From Spirochaetaceae bacterium (lineage in GTDB: Bacteria > Spirochaetota > Spirochaetia > SZUA-6 > Bin103): DNA of 5,779 nt. The notes below the pieces were generated by a model. It worked only from the letters and a program-made list of their open reading frames with translations. It did not search any database and was not told the DNA's origin. The translations under genes and the position numbers were made by a program. Shown piece after piece: positions 1 through 4,652 of this stretch (within the stretch, counting starts at the first letter, position 1; every line of letters begins with the position of its first letter). Where the stretch lies: NCBI GenBank assembly GCA_028820215.1, contig JAPPKD010000064.1, forward strand, positions 1 to 5,779. Reading direction: 5' to 3'.

Positions 1-216
1 GCACTTAGGAGGATTTCTTTCTACACGCCACCTCTCTATCGCTTATTTGGGGTTGCTACTGTGAGTCGATCACATCTCACGTGCACCAGGCAAACTGAGC
101 GACATTGTGGGCCGCCAAAGGGGCATCAATCTCTCCTGCTTGATCGACCTTGGTCAAGTTCATGGAAATCATGATTGGAAACAGTAGCTTGCATGTGACG
201 GTCGGGTATACATGGT

Positions 217-222
217 GAGGGG
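217..222 (+). promoter_or_regulatory. Ribosome binding site of the DUF3644 gene
   Basis: GAGGGG lies six bases upstream of the ATG at 229, a normal Shine-Dalgarno spacing, and it decides this start. The ATGs at 193 and 212 are in other frames. Upstream (1-216) I see no gene. There is an imperfect inverted repeat at 139-158 (CTTGA...TCAAG arms around GACC-TT-GGTC) that could be an operator, but I could not assign a convincing -35/-10 pair. Confidence 0.6.
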
Positions 223-228
223 AAGTGC

Positions 229-1047
229 ATGGCTATCTCTGATAGAGACTTCGACCTGAAGAAGGGGTTGATTGAGAAAAGTATCGAAGCCTATGTCTTG
301 GCTTTGGAGACGATTAATCGGCTAACGATCAGATACCGCCTTGAGACATTTTGTTACTTAGTCTGTAATGCTTGGGAGCTGCTACTGAAGGCAAAGATTA
401 TCGATCGGGAGAATGATTCGGATTCAATATTCTATAGGAAGACCATCGACGGACAAAAGAGGTCACTATCACTACGCGATTGTTTGAAGCAGGTACTTTC
501 GAACGAAAGAGATCCAATAAGGCGAAACATCGAGTATATTGAGGGTCTAAGGGATGCAGCGGTACACTTGATAATCGGCGATATTCCGCGTGACGTGATC
601 GGTCTATCGCAAGCTTGTGTGATCAACTACCACAAGTGTCTAAACGAGTGGTTTTCTGAGTCCCTATCCGAACGGTTTCCGATAGGAATGATGAGCATCG
701 TTTATGACACAAGTCCGGAGTTGTCGGATCTGGGAGACAATCGACTGCGGAAACGACTTGGTGAAGACGCAGCTACGTTCCTCTCGCGATACGGAGCAGA
801 GCTTAAGCGTGAATTTGACGACCTAGAGCGGTCTGCGGAGTTCTCAATCGGGATCGACTATCATCTAGTGTTGACGAAGAAAACCAACGATGCCGACATT
901 GTACTTTCGTCCGGATCGTCGGACACACAACCGACGCAGATAATCGAGATCCCCAAAGATCCGAGTACTTCCCACCCTTTTCGACAGATAGAGGTAGTAC
1001 CGTTGTTGACGAAGCGGGGATTGCCTGTGAATGTATATGACATTTAG
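229..1047 (+). CDS. DUF3644 family protein, HEPN-like, ends at a premature amber
   Basis: This 272-residue frame resembles the DUF3644 family. The N-terminal helices carry the family's signature NAWELLLKAK (residues 47-56) after a stretch with ALETIN and TIRYRLETF (25-41). Residues 80-105 (LSLRDCLKQVL, then DPIRRNIEYI) also fit the family. R108-D-A-A-V-H113 is an R-x4-H motif like the catalytic motif of HEPN RNases; that DUF3644 is an active HEPN ribonuclease is my inference, not established. There is no signal peptide or membrane segment, so it is probably cytoplasmic. DUF3644 genes are often found in accessory regions, and a defence or toxin role is plausible but unproven. The frame ends at TAG (1045-1047), yet the same frame continues with family-like sequence to 1221, so the full product would be about 330 residues. 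The gene is less GC-rich than everything to its right, suggesting separate acquisition. It has no operon partner in the window. Confidence 0.85.
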   Translation: MAISDRDFDLKKGLIEKSIEAYVLALETINRLTIRYRLETFCYLVCNAWELLLKAKIIDRENDSDSIFYRKTIDGQKRSLSLRDCLKQVLSNERDPIRRNIEYIEGLRDAAVHLIIGDIPRDVIGLSQACVINYHKCLNEWFSESLSERFPIGMMSIVYDTSPELSDLGDNRLRKRLGEDAATFLSRYGAELKREFDDLERSAEFSIGIDYHLVLTKKTNDADIVLSSGSSDTQPTQIIEIPKDPSTSHPFRQIEVVPLLTKRGLPVNVYDI

Positions 1048-1221
1048 TGTGCGAATAAGATACACGCGCTGAAGAAGCGTTCGGACTTCTTCTATCAGGG
1101 TAAGGTGAAGGGTTCGCCGGGACAGTATAGTCAAGCATATGTGGATTGGATCACAGTGCAATACAAGCGTGACCACGATTTCTTCAGGGCAGCTAGGAGG
1201 CGAGCCAGAGATCCGCGTTAG
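1048..1221 (+). pseudogene. C-terminal continuation of the DUF3644 gene beyond the in-frame amber
   Basis: Directly after TAG at 1045-1047 the same reading frame stays open for 57 codons and ends at TAG (1219-1221). The translation starts CANKIHALKKRSDFFYQG and includes GSPGQYSQAYVDWI, followed by RDHDFFRAARRR. From memory of the family, DUF3644 proteins end with this kind of block: an aromatic and basic segment, then YS, a hydrophobic helix and a charged tail. Codon use and base composition match the upstream gene. There is no start codon with a ribosome binding site here. It is therefore most simply the severed C-terminus of the preceding gene, cut off by one nonsense mutation and without a frameshift. 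Readthrough of the amber cannot be excluded. Confidence 0.7.
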
Positions 1222-1253
1222 TGAGGCGGGGTGGCGCGAGAGGATGCGTGGCG

Positions 1254-1272
1254 ACCTCCGTTGCGCGGAGGT
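1254..1272. other. Small hairpin between the DUF3644 gene and the ppdK-1 remnant
   Basis: ACCTCCG (1254-1260) and CGGAGGT (1266-1272) are perfect inverted arms around a TTGCG loop, 33 bases after the stop at 1221. It could end transcription of the DUF3644 gene or of the opposing strand. There is no T-run on either side, so I do not call it an intrinsic terminator. Confidence 0.25.
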
Positions 1273-1799
1273 ACCCAGGACGGCGTCGGCGGCGAAGCGG
1301 ATATGGGCGTGCGGTAGCGGGAGCAGGAGACGTAGTTCATGCCTGCCCGGTAGCAGAACTCGGTTGATAACGGGTCGCCCCCATGCTTGCCGCAGATGCC
1401 CACCGTCAGCTCCGGCTTGGTGATGCGGCCGCGCTGCACCCCCATCTCCACCAGCCGACACCTGCCCAGTCGAGTACCTGGAACGGAGCCTCCTATAGGA
1501 TGCGTTTCTACACGTACTCGGGGAGAACGACGTCGCGTCGTCGCGCGAGTAGCCGAACATAATCTGAGTGAGGTCGTTGGTGCCGAATGAGAAGAAGTCG
1601 GCCGCGTCGGCGACGTGGTCGGCCGTAACCGCACCCGGCGGAATCTCGATCATAGTGCCGATCTGGTAGTCGACCCTGGTTCCCGCGTTCGCTTGCACGT
1701 CGGTTGCACCTCCGCGGCGAGATCGCGCAGCGGGATCGACGATCTCCGGCCGGCGCCGCCGGCTGCCACCGCTCACGGCGCCTCCGATGGCGCGCACAG
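1268..1799 (-). pseudogene. ppdK: ppdK-1: decayed C-terminal fragment of pyruvate phosphate dikinase
   Basis: Read on the - strand, this aligns with the last ~190 residues of the ppdK fragment at 2880-3767. ANAGTRVDYQIGTMIEIP, DFFSFGTNDLTQIMFGYS and VGICGKHGGDP are all recognisable, but they fall in different frames. Visible lesions include deletions near 1725-1790 in the segment corresponding to VRAIMEAACAVAAGG onward. There is also a 1-bp loss near 1535, two amber codons in the ancestral frame (1508-1510 and 1493-1495), and another shift near the 3' end. The catalytic-loop motif reads GICGKHGG instead of GICGEHGG. The normal ppdK stop is lost. At ~1799 it joins directly to the truncated tail of Uma2-1, and by chance the junction is in frame. 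It cannot encode a functional enzyme. Confidence 0.85.
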
Positions 1800-1936
1800 G
1801 CGCGGCCTCTACGACGGTCGCGGCGGAGACGCCCTGCAACTGCGCCAGGTGGCGGGAAAGCGCCGCCGAGACCGGCAGGCCGCGCAACTTCAACACCTGC
1901 AGGACGGCCTCCCGCTGTGGCTCCACGCGCGCCTCG

Positions 1937-1968
1937 GTCCGGCCTTCCGCGTGTCCAGCCGTCCGGCC
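1937..1968. repeat. 24-bp period direct repeat encoding the G-x-x-x tract of the Uma2 tail
   Basis: GTCCGGCC at 1937-1944 recurs at 1961-1968, 24 bp apart. Uma2-2 has a comparable long form, while Uma2-3 has a single GTCCGGCC and lacks exactly 24 bp. At protein level this is eight residues (two G-x-x-x units) more or less, consistent with slippage between the short repeats. Confidence 0.65.
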
Positions 1969-2215
1969 TGCTGCATGGCCCACCGTGCGTCTCTCCCGGC
2001 GCTCGGTACGCAGCAGCGGGTCGTCGTACGGTCCGACGCCCAGCGCCGCACCCAGCGTTCGTCCGATCTTGCGTAACACGGCCATGGTGGCGTCCGACAG
2101 CTCCGGTTCGTTCAGGGCTCGGTGCATCTCCTCCGCCGCCCAGCCCGGAAGGCGCGGCTGTCCGGCGCGGTGCGTAAGCGGCCCTCCTCCAGCAGGTAGA
2201 TCGTCAAGCCGGGCC

Positions 2216-2231
2216 GCAGGCCCGCAGGCCC
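2216..2231. repeat. 8-bp tandem duplication that shifts the Uma2-1 frame
   Basis: GCAGGCCC occurs twice in tandem (2216-2223 and 2224-2231). The intact gene has it once (5102-5109) in the same context, followed by GCCGGG. It is a replication-slippage-type insertion and puts the downstream part of Uma2-1 out of frame. Confidence 0.85.
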
Positions 2232-2287
2232 GCCGGGCGGCTCGGGGAGAACCGTTCGGGCACTTCGATCGACACCTCGGGGAAGCG

Positions 2288-2755
2288 CTACGACTCGTAC
2301 AGCGACAGCTTGCCGCGGCGCACGTCGGTGGTGTTGTCCACCTCCAGCACGACGTCCGGCAGCGTGTCGGTGCCCACTTCGATGCGGGCGCCCGGGGGCC
2401 GCGTGGTGCGCGGGTGCAGGTAGACGGTCTGGTCGGCCTCCAGGATGCGCCGCCAAGCGCCGTCGGCATCGCGCAGCAGAAGGTCGGCGGCGCCGAAGGT
2501 GGCAATGGGCGAACCTCGCACCTGCGCAATCAGCGTCAGCAACTCGCGTAGGCGTTGCCCAGCGTGCTCGTGGTAGACGCTGACCGGGTCGCACACCATG
2601 GCGGTCTCGGTGGCGGCGTCCCAGTATTCGATGCGGCGCTCACAGCGCTCGATGTCGGCGCGCGCAATGCGCACCGGCCGGCAGCCGGGAAACTCCAAGG
2701 GCGGCATCTCGCGCTTGACCGGGCGCGGCACGGCGGTGGCGCGGTACTCAGCCAT
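2288..2755 (-). CDS. Uma2-1, N-terminal 155 residues, truncated by an amber codon
   Basis: This open frame matches the first 155 residues of the intact Uma2-type gene at 4653-5633, with a single residue difference (T7 for A7). It keeps the predicted PD-(D/E)XK site: P133-D134, E138 and K149, followed by Y153. It stops at TAG (2288-2290), exactly where Uma2-3 has W156 in the ESWGFPEVW segment. The Uma2 fold normally needs the following strand, so the product is probably unstable or inactive. The start is the ATG shared with Uma2-3. Upstream of it (2756-2812) I see no clear ribosome binding site, and the sequence diverges from Uma2-3 a few bases before the ATG. Transcription probably came from a neighbouring unit, or not at all. 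The family is predicted to contain DNA endonucleases, and its biological role is unknown. Confidence 0.75.
   Translation of the reverse strand: MAEYRATAVPRPVKREMPPLEFPGCRPVRIARADIERCERRIEYWDAATETAMVCDPVSVYHEHAGQRLRELLTLIAQVRGSPIATFGAADLLLRDADGAWRRILEADQTVYLHPRTTRPPGARIEVGTDTLPDVVLEVDNTTDVRRGKLSLYES
2387..2736. repeat. ~350-bp tract identical to 5265-5614 (Uma2-1 versus Uma2-3)
   Basis: Comparing base by base at a constant offset of 2878, I find no difference over this tract. At least five differences lie just left of it (2339, 2351, 2378, 2384, 2386) and one at 2737. Homology ends just past the ATG. The partner half of the genes (1800-2290 versus 4680-5168) has many substitutions and indels. 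It marks recent gene conversion or a recent partial duplication. Confidence 0.8.
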
Positions 2756-2812
2756 GGCACGAGGATACCATGGTTCGACCGATCATTCCAGTAGCACCGA
2801 GTGCGCCGGATA

Positions 2813-2863
2813 AACTACGAAATCACCTTGCCCCGTGTGAGAGTTCGGCTGCTCTGGTCCGTG
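2813..2863 (+). pseudogene. 3' tail of a beta-barrel gene, copy A
   Basis: The + strand reads NYEITLPRVRVRLLWSV. It matches NYGMTLHRAGVRLLWSV at 4446-4496 and has the same position and orientation: just past the 3' end of a ppdK copy, converging with it. The rest of the barrel gene is absent, and the sequence to its left is the leader of Uma2-1. The stop seen in the other copy is lost here and the frame runs on into antisense ppdK. It is a leftover of the duplicated unit. Confidence 0.5.
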
Positions 2864-2959
2864 CGCTCCAAGCAGCCGTTTACGGGGAGATGCCGAGCAC
2901 GGCGTGGGCGGCGGCGAGGCGGGCGATGGGGACACGGTAGGGGGAGCAGGAGACGTAGT
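2813..2959. repeat. Direct repeat: barrel 3' end plus ppdK 3' end (copy A; partner 4446-4602)
   Basis: Both copies run from the barrel C-terminal strand (AACTACG...) through GTTCGGCTGCT, a short variable spacer, then TACGGGGAGATGCCGAG and on to AGGAGACGT. The spacer differs in length (copy B is ~25 bp longer). This shows the duplicated unit included the convergent barrel/ppdK boundary. Confidence 0.7.
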
Positions 2960-3767
2960 TCATGCCCGCCTGGTAGCAGAACTCGATCGACGACGGGTCG
3001 CCGCCGTGCTCGCCGCAGATGCCCACCTTCAGGTCCGGCTTGGTTGCGCGACCGCGCTGCACGCCCATTTCCACCACCGTGCCGACGCCTTCACGGTCCA
3101 GCACCTGGAACGGATCCTCCTCCAGGATGCCCTTCTCCACGTACTCGGGGAGAAACACGCCGGCGTCGTCGCGCGAGTAGCCGAACATCATCTGGGTGAG
3201 GTCGTTGGTGCCGAACGAGAAGAAGTCGGCCGCCTCGGCGACGCGGTCGGCGGTGACCGCGGCGCGCGGGATCTCGATCATGGTGCCGATCTGGTAGTCG
3301 ACCCTGGTTCCGGCGTTCGCGAGCACGTCGGCTGCCACCTTCTCGGCGCGCTCGCGCAAACGGCTCAGCTCCTCCACGGTGCCGACCAGCGGGATCATGA
3401 TCTCCGGCAGCACGCCGGCGCCGCCGGCCGCCACCGCGCACGCCGCCTCCATGATGGCGCGCACCTGCATGTCGTAGATCTCGGGGTAGGTGATGCCGAG
3501 CCGGCAGCCGCGGTGGCCGAGCATCGGGTTCATCTCGTGCAGCGCTTCGATCTTGGCCTGCAGGCGGTCGAGCGGCACCCCGGAGGCCTGGGCGAGCGCC
3601 GCGGCGTCGGCCTCGGTCTTGGGCACGAACTCGTGCAGCGGCGGATCGAGCAGGCGCACGGTGACCGGAAAGCCGTCCATCGCCCGGAAGATGCCGGCGA
3701 AGTCCTCACGCTGCAGCGGCAGCAGCCGGTCCAGGACCGCCTTCCGGGTGGCGGCGTCTTCGGCCAC
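2880..3767 (-). CDS. ppdK: ppdK-2: C-terminal PEP/pyruvate domain of pyruvate phosphate dikinase (gene fragment)
   Basis: Full PPDK (~880 residues) interconverts pyruvate, ATP and phosphate with PEP, AMP and pyrophosphate in the cytoplasm. Only its C-terminal TIM-barrel, the PEP/pyruvate site, is here (295 residues). Visible motifs are RLLDPPLHEF (39-47 region), NPMLGHRGCRLG (80-91), TMIEIPR (162-168), SFGTNDLTQMMFGYSRDD (184-201, PEP-utilising signature with N188 and D189) and GICGEHGG (249-256) with the catalytic Cys251. All key residues are kept. The ATP-grasp and swivelling His domains are missing, so the complete reaction is impossible. The GTG at 3765-3767 is only the first usable start: homology extends a few codons further, to a TAG at 3774-3776, and then fades. 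The frame ends in the natural-looking LGISP-stop. Upstream lies the Uma2-2 tail, downstream the barrel tail. It is open but probably a relic; expression as a lone domain is possible but unsupported. Confidence 0.9.
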   Translation of the reverse strand: MAEDAATRKAVLDRLLPLQREDFAGIFRAMDGFPVTVRLLDPPLHEFVPKTEADAAALAQASGVPLDRLQAKIEALHEMNPMLGHRGCRLGITYPEIYDMQVRAIMEAACAVAAGGAGVLPEIMIPLVGTVEELSRLRERAEKVAADVLANAGTRVDYQIGTMIEIPRAAVTADRVAEAADFFSFGTNDLTQMMFGYSRDDAGVFLPEYVEKGILEEDPFQVLDREGVGTVVEMGVQRGRATKPDLKVGICGEHGGDPSSIEFCYQAGMNYVSCSPYRVPIARLAAAHAVLGISP

Positions 3768-3843
3768 GATGCTCTACTGCGGGCCGATGCTGAGAACGCA
3801 GCGCAGCGCGTGACGTGAGCCGGGCCAATTGAATACCGGCGCT

Positions 3844-4137
3844 TCAGCGGTGTTTCCTGCGAGTCCGCCGCAGGAAGTCGTCCTCGTCGCGGCAGTGCAG
3901 CGCGGCCTCTACCAATGCCGCGGAGGAGACGCCCTGCAACTGCGCCAGGTGGCGGGAAAGCGCCGCCGAGACCGGCAGGCCGCGCAACTTCAACACCTGC
4001 AGGACGGCCTCCCGCTGTGTCTCGACGCGCGCCTCGGCCCGGCCTTCCGCGTGTCCCGCCGTCCTGCCCGCGACAAGGCCCTCGGCGCGACTCTCCCGGC
4101 GCTCGGTGCGCAACAGCGGGTCGTCATCCGGCCCGGT
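3844..4137 (-). pseudogene. Uma2-2: only the C-terminal ~97 residues remain
   Basis: The frame reads from TGPDDDPLLRTER through a G-x-x-x repeat region, VLQVLKLRGLPVSAALSRHL and HCRDEDDFLRRT to the stop at 3844-3846. It matches the C-terminus of Uma2-3 with no frameshift. Homology stops at ~4138, where the + strand barrel fragment begins, so the whole nuclease core is missing. The first ATG inside it (4113) is an internal Met of the family, not a real start. The sequence after its stop (3816-3843) also matches that after Uma2-3 (4625-4652), so the copies arose by duplication of a longer segment. Without the PD-(D/E)XK core it has no predicted activity. Confidence 0.8.
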
Positions 4138-4138
4138 T

Positions 4139-4508
4139 CAGGTTGTCGGCCTCGGCGCCTTCGTAGAACTCGGACAGGTGAAGGACGGATTCTACGGAAG
4201 GTTGGGAGGAGTGGTCTCGCCGATTCATCGGTCGACGACCGCGACGTTCACGTTCTGAGCGGCACGGAGTACTACAACACGTATCGGGCCGGATGGTACG
4301 TGCAGCCTGAGGTCGCAGTCGGCGCACTGCTGGGCGACTGGCTTGCGGTGGAGGCGTTCTACGTACCGGCGCTGCAGTTCGAATTCGGAGAAACCAGGAC
4401 ACGAATAAGGACGCCGCACGGCGTAACCGTGCCCGAGAAAGGCCCAACTACGGAATGACCTTGCACCGTGCAGGGGTTCGGCTGCTTTGGTCCGTGCCGG
4501 CCAGGTAG
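4139..4508 (+). pseudogene. Frameshifted 3' fragment of an outer-membrane beta-barrel-like gene, copy B
   Basis: Three + strand segments read as alternating aromatic/hydrophobic and polar residues typical of transmembrane beta-strands. The first (from 4139) contains VVGLGAFVELGQVKDGFYGR and ends at a TGA (4256-4258). The second (from 4258, next frame) contains GWYVQPEVAVGALLGDWLAV and AFYVPALQFEFGE. The third (4446-4508, third frame) is NYGMTLHRAGVRLLWSVPAR followed by TAG. Two 1-bp shifts, near 4250-4257 and near 4443, join them into one protein tail of ~120 residues. The 5' part of the gene is missing, cut at the Uma2-2 junction. The family cannot be named; an Omp or opacity-type barrel is a guess. 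It converges with the ppdK-3 remnant, whose stop lies 28 bp away. Confidence 0.5.
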
Positions 4509-4602
4509 TCGGGCGTTGCGGGCTCGGCCGAAACGGCTACGGGGAGATGCCGAGGGCGGCGTGGGCGGCAGTGAGGCCGGCGATGGGAAGAACAGGAGAC
4601 GT
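4446..4602. repeat. Direct repeat: barrel 3' end plus ppdK 3' end (copy B; partner 2813-2959)
   Basis: Partner of 2813-2959. In this copy the ppdK homology breaks off after AGGAGACGT, and the Uma2-3 downstream sequence begins about 20 bp later, so most of ppdK was deleted from this unit. Confidence 0.7.
4537..4602 (-). pseudogene. ppdK: ppdK-3: 3'-terminal remnant of pyruvate phosphate dikinase
   Basis: The - strand reads PIAGLTAAHAALGISP followed by TAG (4537-4539), equivalent to PIARLAAAHAVLGISP-stop of ppdK-2. DNA identity with 2880-2958 is clear, including CTACGGGGAGATGCCGAG and AGGAGACGT. Everything upstream of the last ~20 codons has been deleted. The sequence then passes within about 20 bp into the segment that follows Uma2-3. 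It is useful as a molecular marker of a third copy of the unit. Confidence 0.7.
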
Positions 4603-4652
4603 GCGCCTACCGTGAGGCCTGCCCTGAGCCGGGCCACTTGCATACCGGCGCT

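Larger units (their letters stand above)
1800..2287 (-). pseudogene. Uma2-1, decayed C-terminal half
   Basis: This continues the Uma2 homology of the frame ending at 2288, compared with the intact copy at 4653-5633. After the amber, the same frame reads FPEVSIEVPE and then shifts because of an 8-bp tandem duplication (2216-2231). A single-base deletion near 2150 shifts it again. Downstream of this, ALNEPELSDATMAVLRKIG, PLLRTERRERR, a G-x-x-x repeat region and VLQVLKLRGLPVSAALSRHL are readable in one frame. The last ~20 residues of the family (HCRDEDDFLRR) are missing: at ~1800 the sequence switches to ppdK. The tail shares about 90 identical bases (1829-1919) with Uma2-2, closer than to Uma2-3, so this copy is a mosaic. 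It is non-functional as a continuous gene. Confidence 0.8.

Noticed and set aside
77..172. 31-codon - strand frame (MISMNLTKVDQAGEIDAPLA...) divergent from the DUF3644 gene
   Set aside because: The composition looks protein-like, but there is no ribosome binding site, no recognised family and it is very short; unsupported as a gene.
1045..1047. Amber reassigned to a sense codon in this organism
   Set aside because: The DUF3644 gene itself ends in TAG, and the ppdK-3 and barrel copies also end in TAG where the homologous end is expected, so TAG acts as an ordinary stop here.
1254..1272. Intrinsic terminator after the DUF3644 gene
   Set aside because: The hairpin is only 7 bp and has no T-run on either side; kept only as a low-confidence structure.
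865..2529. Longest open frame in the window (554 codons, - strand)
   Set aside because: It strings together the decayed Uma2-1 tail, the ppdK-1 fragment and the antisense of the DUF3644 gene. Homology to each family breaks partway, so it is open by chance and by the in-frame fusion, not a single gene.
1787..2551. 254-codon and overlapping + strand frames opposite Uma2-1, with similar ones opposite Uma2-3 (4638-5429)
   Set aside because: These are mirror images of the same duplicated - strand gene; their similarity to each other only reflects the duplication, and the compositions are shadow-like.
2904..3818. 304-codon + strand frame antisense to ppdK-2
   Set aside because: A His/Gly/Arg/Val-rich translation typical of the complement of a GC-rich gene; the - strand carries clear PPDK motifs over the same span.
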